From: an uncultured Campylobacter sp.
Lineage (GTDB): Bacteria > Campylobacterota > Campylobacteria > Campylobacterales > Campylobacteraceae
DNA: 64,000 nucleotides
Direction of reading: 5' to 3'
NCBI RefSeq assembly: GCF_905373215.1
Contig: NZ_CAJPRT010000003.1
Location: 82,653-146,652, forward strand
The notes below the pieces were generated by a model that was given only the letters and a program-made list of their open reading frames with translations, did no database searches and had not been told where the DNA came from. Positions 36,304 to 43,645 of the stretch are shown piece by piece. The translations under genes were made by a program, and so were the position numbers. Positions within the stretch are counted from its first letter, which is position 1. Each line of letters begins with the position of its first letter.

Positions 36304-36671
36304 CACTTCCGCCAGGGAGTTAAATTTGCAGTATAAAATTTTGCGCGGCTAGAGCCGAAACGACCGAATTTTAACGCAAATTTTTTCGGCGCGGGATCAA
36401 ACAGACCTACTCCGCGCCTTTGAAATTTTAAAAACCCTTCAAAGCAGCCGCGGCTATTTATTGCGCCAAAATTTACCGCGTGCGCGTTCAACCCCGATTT
36501 CGCGCCGTATCTCTCGCGCCAAGAATGAAATTTTGTGGATAAAAATTTAGAATTTCTCTGCGCAGATCGTACGGGCAAAAAAGACACCGAAATCGCGCTC
36601 GCACGCCGCATACGAACTATGCAAATTTTAAAAATTTTCAAATTTAGCCGCGGATTTTTCAACGCTCCGTC
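36304..36671 (-). other. spacer of about 370 bp, no gene seen
   Basis: A 119-codon minus frame exists here but is very basic, starts without a ribosome site and resembles no family. The sequence contains several AAATTT words. It may hold the promoter for the membrane protein and rsmE. Confidence 0.5.
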
Positions 36672-36893
36672 CTATTCGGTCACCGGAAGCGGCGGCATAT
36701 CGGCGTTTATATCGACTTTAGGCTCGCTAGGCGCGATGGGTACATCCTTCGGCACCTCGCTATCTACCGGCGGCTTTTGCAAGGTGTCCTTTTTCTCGTC
36801 ATCGCAGCCGCCCAAAGCAAGCGCGCAAACAAAGATCGCGCACGCAGCAAAAACGCGCATAAACCCCGAGCCAAATTTAAAGAAATTTCTCAT
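36672..36893 (-). CDS. small lipoprotein
   Basis: The 73-residue protein has a lipoprotein signal (RVFAACAIFVCALALGGC) followed by a short acidic Pro-rich tail with no fold. I chose the ATG at 36893 overlapping the queD stop (TGATG). A longer frame adds 51 residues that are out-of-frame queD sequence. A lipoprotein occupies this place in C. jejuni too. Its role is unknown. Confidence 0.72.
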   Translation of the reverse strand: MRNFFKFGSGFMRVFAACAIFVCALALGGCDDEKKDTLQKPPVDSEVPKDVPIAPSEPKVDINADMPPLPVTE

Positions 36894-37474
36894 CAGCAAT
36901 CCTTTGGATAGATGATTTTTTCGCCGCGCAGCAGCTTTTGCCAAAGCTCCGGCTGCCTCCACTCCTCGCGCACGGCTGGCGAGAATTCTATCTCTTCCAG
37001 CGCGATCTCGCCCATCTGCGCGTTGTAGGCATCCTCGCGGAAGCACTGCGCATAGCCGGTCGCGGTTTCGTGTACGATGACGCTGTGAAGCTTTACTTCG
37101 CGCTCGCCGTTTTGCATCTGAGTTAGGCTCAAAAGTCGGTCGATTAGAACGAAAAAAATTCTACAAAACTGCTCCGCGCTCGGATTTAGCGGTATCTGCA
37201 CCCAGCGCGCGCTGTGTTTTTTAAGATCCGCGATATAGCTCGTATCATCACGCGCGTAGATCGTCACGGCGTGGTCAAAACTATCGATAAGCTCGCGGAT
37301 ACCGAGCTTCATGTAGCCGAAGTCATATACCATCCCCGCTTCATCCAAAAAATTTGAGCTAAGCAAAATTTCACATCTGTAGGAGTGACCGTGGATGCTC
37401 GTGCGACACCGCTTCGAACCGCACAGGCGCACGATGTGAGCGTTTTCGAATTCGTATAATTTCCTAATTATCAT
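36893..37474 (-). CDS. queD: 6-carboxytetrahydropterin synthase (QueD)
   Basis: It makes 6-carboxy-tetrahydropterin, the second step to queuosine. The 193-residue protein has the zinc histidines (FENAHIVRL and SIHGHSYRCEI), the DFGYMKLGIRELIDSFDHAV segment, and VHETATGYAQC near the catalytic site. It is longer than many QueD proteins, with a C-terminal extension. The start at 37474 overlaps the queE stop (ATGA). It works with QueE, encoded immediately upstream. Confidence 0.93.
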   Translation of the reverse strand: MIIRKLYEFENAHIVRLCGSKRCRTSIHGHSYRCEILLSSNFLDEAGMVYDFGYMKLGIRELIDSFDHAVTIYARDDTSYIADLKKHSARWVQIPLNPSAEQFCRIFFVLIDRLLSLTQMQNGEREVKLHSVIVHETATGYAQCFREDAYNAQMGEIALEEIEFSPAVREEWRQPELWQKLLRGEKIIYPKDC

Positions 37475-38436
37475 ACCCCGTCCTTCTCGCCCCAAATTCT
37501 AATGTGCAGGCGATCGGAGTAATTATAGCCGTTTTTTAGGCAAAAATCCACGCAAAATTGCGCGGCGCTTTCCAGCTCGCGACGATCTGCGCCGCGCGGC
37601 ATACAATAAACCTCGCCGCCGCACGCCGCTAAAATTTCGGCGATCTCGGGCTGCGCGTCAAACTCGGGCGAGATCACAAACTTGTAAAAGCTATCTTTTG
37701 CGTTTTGCCTTAAGCTTCGTAGCGCAGCGAAGCTCAGCCTGCATTCGCGCGGCTCGGCGGAGTTTGAGAGCTTAGGCGAGATCGCAAAAACGCAGCTTTT
37801 GTAAGCGGGGAATTTTTCAAAATCCACTAAAATCGTGCCGTTGGTTTCGAAGTGCACCGCGTATCCGCGTGCGAGCAACTCGCAGACGAACTCGTAAAAT
37901 AGCGCCTCCTTGTGATGCAACAGCGGCTCGCCGCCGGTGATAACGATGATCGGCTTTTGATGAAGTTTAGTGCTCTGCGGTGATGCGGAGCTTTGCGGAT
38001 TTAAATTTGAGGAATTCTGCACTGCGAAATTTAAAGAATTTTCGCTCGTTAAATTTAAAGAATTTTTTGCGTTACCGTTTAGGCAGGGAGGCGTTTGTGC
38101 GGCGGTGGAATTTAACGTATCGCTTTCAAAAAAAGACTCGGCGGCGCAAAAACCCGGTGCAGAGCAAGCAGGTGCGAAACAGGACGAACCTGATAAATTT
38201 GGAATTTTATTCAAAAGCTGCGCTAGATTTAAAATTTCTTCGTGCTCGAAGTGATTTGTAAAAACCGCGCGGATCGTATCGCAACCGCGCAAGATCTTGC
38301 CGGTCTTTGGCGAAACGCGCTCGCCGCCGAAGCCCTCGCAGCGCAGATTACAGCCCGCAAAGCGAAAGAAAAACGCGAGCCTGCCTGCGTATTTGCCCTC
38401 GCCTTGGATACTTAAAAAGCTCTCTACGAGCCTCAT
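37471..38436 (-). CDS. queE: 7-carboxy-7-deazaguanine synthase (radical SAM, QueE)
   Basis: It is the third enzyme of the queuosine precursor pathway. It begins ESFLSIQGEGKYAGRL, typical of QueE, and has TGGEPLLHHK. The iron-sulphur cysteines are unusual: Cys29 and Cys33 are followed only at Cys52 (GCDT), so the normal CxxxCxxC is opened by 16 extra residues. Residues about 78-163 are a Ser/Asn/Ala-rich insertion (KNSLNLTSENSLNFAVQNSS) before the TGGEP motif. The protein is 321 residues, longer than typical bacterial QueE. It overlaps moaA and queD by four bases each. Confidence 0.9.
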   Translation of the reverse strand: MRLVESFLSIQGEGKYAGRLAFFFRFAGCNLRCEGFGGERVSPKTGKILRGCDTIRAVFTNHFEHEEILNLAQLLNKIPNLSGSSCFAPACSAPGFCAAESFFESDTLNSTAAQTPPCLNGNAKNSLNLTSENSLNFAVQNSSNLNPQSSASPQSTKLHQKPIIVITGGEPLLHHKEALFYEFVCELLARGYAVHFETNGTILVDFEKFPAYKSCVFAISPKLSNSAEPRECRLSFAALRSLRQNAKDSFYKFVISPEFDAQPEIAEILAACGGEVYCMPRGADRRELESAAQFCVDFCLKNGYNYSDRLHIRIWGEKDGV

Positions 38437-39398
38437 CCGCCCGTCTCGTAAAATGCACGGCTTGAAATTTCATTCGAAGCATCCGCTTGCCAGCGATTTT
38501 TTTCGGGCTTATTCGCTAAAATTTTAGCCAAAATTTCGGCGGCTGCGGCGATGTCGCCCTCTTTGACCGCCTTTTTGATACTTAGCGCATCTTCGAAGTA
38601 AAGACACGGTATCAAAAGCCCCTCGGCGCTTAGTCTGATGCGGTTGCAACTCTCGCAAAAATCGTGCTTGTGCGGATCGATGATACCGAAGGTGTAGCCG
38701 TCTGCTAGCGCGTAAAGCGACGCGGGCGAGCTCTGCAATTTCGGCAGAGCGGTAAAGATAAATTTACGCCTTAAAATATCTAAAATTTCGTTTGATTTTA
38801 AGCCTGTAAGATCGCCGGCATGGGTGTTTTCCATAAATTCTATGAAGCGAATCTGACAGTCCTTCTCGCGGGCAAATTCCAGCAAATAAATAAGCTCGTC
38901 GTCGTTGATCCCCTTTAGCACGACGGTGTTTAGCTTGACTTTTAGTCCCGCTTCAAGCGCGGCATCAAGGCCTTCTAAGACGTTATAAAGCACGCCGCGC
39001 TGAGCTATAAATTTAGCCCGCTCCGGACGCAGCGAGTCAAGCGACATATTGATGCGCTTTAGCCCCGCATTTTTCAAGGCGCGCGCGTAGTTTTTAAGAT
39101 AATATCCGTTGGTAGTAAGCGCAAGATCGATACCTGGGGCGTAATCCGCAATCATCTTTATAAAATCTTCGATCCCCTTTCGCACCAGTGGTTCGCCGCC
39201 GGTTATGCGGATCTTTTTCACGCCGCCGTCGATCGCAACCTTGACGAATAAAAACATCTCCTCAAAGCTTAAAATATTCTCTCGCGGCACCCAGTTAAAC
39301 GGCGTAGCAGGCATACAATATCTGCATCTGAAATTGCACCGCTGCGTAACTGAAATGCGCAAATAATCGATCGTTCGTCCAAATTTATCAATTAGCAT
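38433..39398 (-). CDS. moaA: GTP 3',8-cyclase, molybdopterin synthesis
   Basis: This radical SAM enzyme starts molybdenum-cofactor synthesis with MoaC. It shows the SAM cluster CNFRCRYCMP near residue 22, ITGGEPLVRKG, and the second cluster in CESCNRIRLSAEGLLIPC. The 321-residue form starting at 39398 is supported by AAGG 7 bases upstream; a TTG six codons earlier has none. It heads the moaA-queE-queD-lipoprotein operon and ties in with the molybdate transporter in this window. Confidence 0.95.
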   Translation of the reverse strand: MLIDKFGRTIDYLRISVTQRCNFRCRYCMPATPFNWVPRENILSFEEMFLFVKVAIDGGVKKIRITGGEPLVRKGIEDFIKMIADYAPGIDLALTTNGYYLKNYARALKNAGLKRINMSLDSLRPERAKFIAQRGVLYNVLEGLDAALEAGLKVKLNTVVLKGINDDELIYLLEFAREKDCQIRFIEFMENTHAGDLTGLKSNEILDILRRKFIFTALPKLQSSPASLYALADGYTFGIIDPHKHDFCESCNRIRLSAEGLLIPCLYFEDALSIKKAVKEGDIAAAAEILAKILANKPEKNRWQADASNEISSRAFYETGG

Positions 39399-39425
39399 AT
39401 TTTGCCTTAATATCAATTTGCGGCG

Positions 39426-39431
39426 ATTATA
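39426..39431 (-). promoter_or_regulatory. -10 box of the moaA-queE-queD operon
   Basis: Exact TATAAT with TA before it on the minus strand, 27 bases upstream of the moaA ATG. The upstream spacer of about 50 bases is AT-rich. Confidence 0.72.
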
Positions 39432-39478
39432 TAAAAAACAAAGCGATTTTGCAAAATTTTATTTTTATATTACTCCGG

Positions 39479-39838
39479 CTATTTTCTTACCGAGCCAATG
39501 AGCTCTTTAAGCTGATCCAGAAGCGGTCTGATCTGCTTTTCTACCCGCTCGTCGATCATCGTAGGCACTACATCTAGTCTCTGCTCTATCGTCTCGTCGA
39601 TTACGTCGGCAATCGCGTTTATATCGATATTAGGAGCGACTTTGTCGCCCGAATCGATCATCTCTTTTAGCTCCTCGACCTTCTTTTTAAGCAGATAGTT
39701 TTCCTGCATAGCGTCGGTTAGCACCTGATCGAAGCGCTCGAATTTTTTATCCGCCTGCTTATCCTTAAAATATATGACGAAAAACATCAAAAATATAACG
39801 ACGCAAAGTCCTAAAATGATGATAGTGTTAAGATCCAT
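39479..39838 (-). CDS. single-pass membrane protein with coiled coil
   Basis: The 119-residue protein has one N-terminal helix (TIIILGLCVVIFLMFFVIYF) and a long amphipathic coiled coil (ENYLLKKKVEELKEMIDSG). It follows ubiA by 9 bases on the same strand. The C. jejuni neighbourhood has a comparable small protein. No function is known to me. Confidence 0.8.
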   Translation of the reverse strand: MDLNTIIILGLCVVIFLMFFVIYFKDKQADKKFERFDQVLTDAMQENYLLKKKVEELKEMIDSGDKVAPNIDINAIADVIDETIEQRLDVVPTMIDERVEKQIRPLLDQLKELIGSVRK

Positions 39839-39847
39839 AGGGGTTCC

Positions 39848-40717
39848 TTAAAATAAATTTACAAAAATAAAAGCGAAAAACGCAATGCCCAAATAGCCGT
39901 TGAGCGTGAAAAACGCACGATCGATCTTGCTAAAATCTTTCTGCACGATCTTATGCTCGAAGTACAGGATCGCCGCGCACGCAGCCACACCAAGATAGGC
40001 AAAAAAGCCTAAATTTGCCGCCGCGCAAAACAGTAGCCAAAAAAGCACCGCCACGGCGTGAAAAATTTTGGAGATAAACATCGAGGCTTCCTCGCCGTAA
40101 AGCGCAGGAATGCTGTAAAGCCCAGCCGTGCGGTCAAATTCCATATCTTGAAGCGAATACAACACGTCAAAGCCGCCTACCCAAAATACTACTCCAAAGC
40201 ACAGCAGCACCGACCATAGCGGAATTACGCCGCTAACGGCGATCGCTCCGGCAATCGGCGCAAGCCCCAGGCAAAAGCCTAGCATTAAATGCGCGGTTTC
40301 GCTAAAGCGCTTAAAATACGAATACCAGCCCAATGCCGCTAAAATCGGCACCGAAAGCTTAAACGCCAAAGGATTTATAAACGCCGAAACCGCTACGAAA
40401 ACCACCGCGTTTGCAATGATGAAAAGCAGCAAATTCCCGCGTCCGATCCGTCCGTCCACGCTGGGGCGCGAAGCGCAGCGCGGATTGGCGCGGTCTATGT
40501 CCTCGTCCAAGTAGCGATTTAGCGCCATTGCGAAGCTTCTCGCGCTCACCGCGCATAAAATCCCTAAAAAAAGCAACTTCCAGCCGAACCATACCGAGCC
40601 GTTTTGCAGCTTGCTCGCAGTAATCATCGCCGTAAAGATAAACGGCAGCGCAAAAACCGAGTGTTTAAAAACTATTAATTCGTTGATGTCGGATAAAATT
40701 TCTTTAAATTTAGCCAT
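39848..40717 (-). CDS. ubiA: UbiA-family prenyltransferase (MqnP-like, menaquinone)
   Basis: This 289-residue inner-membrane enzyme has about eight helices and the two Asp-rich prenyl-binding motifs, NRYLDEDIDRANPR near residue 68 and YSLQDMEFDR near 190. In Campylobacter the UbiA homologue next to miaA is expected to act in the futalosine menaquinone route. Its product would serve as electron acceptor for the Nuo complex encoded downstream. The ATG at 40717 has AAGGGG upstream. Confidence 0.88.
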   Translation of the reverse strand: MAKFKEILSDINELIVFKHSVFALPFIFTAMITASKLQNGSVWFGWKLLFLGILCAVSARSFAMALNRYLDEDIDRANPRCASRPSVDGRIGRGNLLLFIIANAVVFVAVSAFINPLAFKLSVPILAALGWYSYFKRFSETAHLMLGFCLGLAPIAGAIAVSGVIPLWSVLLCFGVVFWVGGFDVLYSLQDMEFDRTAGLYSIPALYGEEASMFISKIFHAVAVLFWLLFCAAANLGFFAYLGVAACAAILYFEHKIVQKDFSKIDRAFFTLNGYLGIAFFAFIFVNLF

Positions 40718-40777
40718 TTCGCCCCTTATTTTGGGCACCATTGTATCAAAAAAAAGTAAGAATAGCTCTAAATTTGA

Positions 40778-40783
40778 TATAAT
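40778..40783 (+). promoter_or_regulatory. -10 box of miaA
   Basis: Exact TATAAT preceded by TTGA, 30 bases upstream of the miaA start. It lies in the divergent spacer with ubiA. Confidence 0.72.
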
Positions 40784-40813
40784 TTGAACGAAAAATTTAC
40801 GAAAGGAAACGCC

Positions 40814-41710
40814 TTGAGCCAAAATCAAAACTCGCACGCAAGCCCGCAGATCGCGATTATCGGCACCACCGCAAGCGGCAAAAGCGATCTTGCGCTAAGC
40901 ATCGCGCGCGAGACCGGCGCCGTGATTTTGAGCCTCGATTCGCTCTGCATTTACCGGCAAATCGATATCGCAAGCGCCAAGCCAAGCGAGGAGCAGCTGC
41001 GCAAGATCAGGCACTTCGGCGTAAATTTAATCTATCCAAACGAGTACTTCAGCGTCGGCGAGTTTATCAAAGAATACGCCTACGCGCGGGCTTTTGCGGG
41101 GCGTAGCGGCGCGCCCTTGATAATCACGGGCGGCAGCGGGTTTTATCTAAAGGCGATGCTAAGCGGACTGGCGCCGAAGGTTCCCGATTTTAAAAGCGAA
41201 ATTTCAAACGATGAAATTTACGCCCTAGCGCAGCGGATCGATCCGGAATTTGCCGCGAAATTTAGCGCGGCGGACAGCTTTCGGTTAAAAAAATGGCTAA
41301 GCATCTATAAATTTTGCGGCGAGGCGCCGAGTAAATTTCTGCGCGAAAACACCGCCCCGCCCGTGATTTCGGATATTAAAATTTTTGAGATCGACGCGCC
41401 TAAGCAGTGGCTTACGCAGCGCATCGAGGCGCGCACGAAGGCGATGTTTGAGCGCGGGCTTTTAGAGGAGGCGGAGTTTTTATTCGCCCGCTATGGTGCA
41501 GAGTGCAGGGCGCTAGGCTGCATCGGGCTAAAGGAGTGCGGGCGGCTTTTGCGCGGGCAGATCTCGCGGGCGCAGTGCGAGCAGCTCGTAAGCCTACACA
41601 CGGTACAGCTTGCAAAGCGCCAACGTACCTTCAACCGCTCGCAGTTTGCGGATAAAATTTCGGCGCCGCTCAAAAGCTTATATTATGAAATTTTAAAAAC
41701 TTTAACTTGA
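40814..41710 (+). CDS. miaA: tRNA dimethylallyltransferase
   Basis: It adds the isopentenyl group to A37 of tRNAs reading UNN codons. The 298 residues show the P-loop GTTASGKSDLAL, the LSLDSLCIYRQIDIASAKPS active-site block, GGSGFYLKAMLSGL and the C-terminal LAKRQRTFNRSQF. The start is a TTG at 40814 with AAAGGA 7 bases upstream; an upstream ATG-like frame has no site. It is convergent with the OLD islet, 47 bases apart. Confidence 0.95.
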   Translation: MSQNQNSHASPQIAIIGTTASGKSDLALSIARETGAVILSLDSLCIYRQIDIASAKPSEEQLRKIRHFGVNLIYPNEYFSVGEFIKEYAYARAFAGRSGAPLIITGGSGFYLKAMLSGLAPKVPDFKSEISNDEIYALAQRIDPEFAAKFSAADSFRLKKWLSIYKFCGEAPSKFLRENTAPPVISDIKIFEIDAPKQWLTQRIEARTKAMFERGLLEEAEFLFARYGAECRALGCIGLKECGRLLRGQISRAQCEQLVSLHTVQLAKRQRTFNRSQFADKISAPLKSLYYEILKTLT

Positions 41711-41748
41711 CATTTGGCTCTACTTAAAATTCTTTGATTTTTAAAACG

Positions 41749-41756
41749 CTATGCAA
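41749..41756. repeat. 8-bp direct repeat, left flank of the OLD islet
   Basis: CTATGCAA, identical to 43628-43635. The pair brackets the whole nuclease gene from just after its stop to 45 bases upstream of its start. It could be a target duplication or recombination scar, but chance is possible. Confidence 0.4.
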
Positions 41757-41757
41757 T

Positions 41758-43582
41758 TTATTTATTGATTAGCTCCGCTATTTTTTCGAACCACCCTTTT
41801 ATTTCATCAAAAGCATCAAGCTCTTCAAGCATTTCTCTTGTGAGTTGTTTTGAAAGCTTGCCGTTTAAAATATCCTTGATTGCCTTTTCTGTTTTTGCTT
41901 CGTGCATCCTACTTGTTATAAAAGACGGAATATCCTCAACATTGTAATCGGCTATACCGGATAAGTCTATCCCAAATTCCTTCTCAATTAAACTTTTATG
42001 GATGTAATTTTCCATTTCTCTTTTTTGAGTTTTTATAGCACATGACCCATCTTTCCTTGAATTTATTTTATCTATTTCTTCCTGATATTTATTCGTATTT
42101 CTACCAGAATTTAAATCGCTATCGTATATATGAAACTCTATTATATTTGAATCTTTAAGATAATTCCTGTCTACCCAGTTTTCTAAATTGCCTCCATGCA
42201 ATGGTATTATGCTTATTTGTTCTTCTTTTAAATCTATAATATTTTTAAAATCTCCTATGTGCTGATTAATATTTAGTAAAAATTTTATGTCATTTTCTCC
42301 TTCAACAAAAACTACAACTTTATGCTTAAAGAATGGGTGAATTCCTAAAGTATCGGATATCGCTTTAAGCTTATTCTCAGAATTATCTATAGTAGCAATA
42401 TCATTATCTTTACTAATCAATATTAGATTTTCTATTCTAACCATTTTTGCTATTTCTGGAGTATGGGTTGTGAGTATAAGTTGGTAGTTATCTTTATAAG
42501 ATAGTTCTTTTAATGCTTCTATAAGCATTTTTTGATGATTTGGATGCTGTGCGGTTTCCGGTTCCTCTATCGCATAAATTATATCCTTGTCCTTATTTTC
42601 ATCACTACCTAGCTTTCTTTCGGCTTCGGCCCTGAAATAATTTAATAATACCATTCTTCTAAAACCGCTTCCTCTTTTATTTAAGGCAATCCCATTGTCG
42701 CTTTCCAAACTAAATGAAAATAAAGTATCTAGGCTTTTATTACTAATTTGGGGTTTTAAAGAATTTGTATTTTCTAGCCCCATTTCCCTCATTTTATCTA
42801 TTGTCTCGTTGCCTATTCTTGTTAGTTCCTCTTCTAATTGACTTTTTATCATATTAAATTGTTCTTCAAATTTAGCTACGGCTATTTTTGTTGCACTTTT
42901 TAAGGGATTCTGTATATCGGCATCGCTATCTTTATTTGCTCTATCGCTCTGAAATAAAAAATATAAAGGCAACCATTTTTTTAACTGCTCCCATATGGCT
43001 TTGGCATCTTCTTTCGTTATATTAATTTTTATTTCTTCGAATTCATTGCTCGCCTTGCCATATAACGCCTTTCTTATTTCAGCATTAGTTCGTTTATCTA
43101 TATCTTTAACCTCTTCTTCATTAAATTTCTCATGTAGTTTCTTTTTTTAAGTCAGTAATTTTCATGTTAATTAGAGGCTCATTGGAGTATTCCTTCGGAT
43201 ACTGCGCTTTTATAAATACTTTTTCCTTTTGTAATTTTTCATTTTTGATTTCAAATTCTTTTACTATCTCTAAAGAGTTATCGTTATTCAAAAGATGTTC
43301 ATCTCTCAATTTTGTTTTATTAGAGGCATCTATTAAAATTTCCTTTTCACCATCAACCATAAATTCTGCACCTATAATAATTGTATCACCTTCAGAATTC
43401 TTACTAAAATCGGTCATATCTATTTTTATTGTACCGCCTTCAAGAAAAATATCCAAAGCTTCTAATATAGTAGATTTTCCTACATCATTTTGCCCAATGA
43501 TAACATTCATACTTTTATCAAAAAGTATTTTTACATCTTTATACGACCTAAAATTTTTCAATATTAAACTTTTTAGTTTCAT
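41758..43582 (-). pseudogene. OLD-family ATPase/TOPRIM nuclease, split by a frameshift
   Basis: The N-terminal fragment (43130-43582, 150 residues, AAAGGA before ATG) has the ABC-type P-loop IIGQNDVGKSTILEALD. The second frame (reading from 43130 down to 41758) has the ABC signature region and Walker B (IYAIEEPETAQHPNHQK), the LTTHTPEIAKM switch, and a TOPRIM domain (VVVFVEGENDIKFL; HIYDSDLNS). Removing one A from the A7 run at 43142-43148 joins the frames into about 607 residues. OLD nucleases act in phage defence and DNA metabolism. The gene is markedly AT-rich, lacks the AAATTT enrichment of its surroundings, and separates miaA from nuoN, so it looks acquired. It may be inactive, phase-variable or a sequencing error. 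Confidence 0.88.
43142..43148 (-). repeat. A7 homopolymer at the frameshift
   Basis: Seven As on the coding strand (LKK codons). Six As would restore the reading frame to LKKKLHEKF and on through the nuclease. Such short A-tracts can slip in replication or transcription. Confidence 0.8.
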
Positions 43583-43611
43583 TTAATTTCCTTTAATAAT
43601 AAATTTATATG

Positions 43612-43623
43612 GCGCTATAGCGC
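43612..43623. repeat. 12-bp perfect palindrome upstream of the OLD gene
   Basis: GCGCTATAGCGC, 30 bases upstream of the OLD start codon and between it and the nuoN stop. It could be an operator, part of a weak terminator of nuo, or an insertion boundary. Confidence 0.5.
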
Positions 43624-43627
43624 AACT

Positions 43628-43635
43628 CTATGCAA
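43628..43635. repeat. 8-bp direct repeat, right flank of the OLD islet
   Basis: CTATGCAA, copy of 41749-41756, ten bases before the nuoN stop codon region. Confidence 0.4.
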
Positions 43636-43645
43636 CACTAAAACT

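Noticed and set aside
36303..36662. 119-codon minus frame
   Set aside because: Highly basic, no ribosome site, no recognisable family; treated as spacer.
43130..43160. Programmed -1 ribosomal frameshift on the A-run of the OLD gene
   Set aside because: A -1 slip gives the wrong frame; a +1 shift or loss of one A is needed, so standard slippery-site recoding does not explain it.
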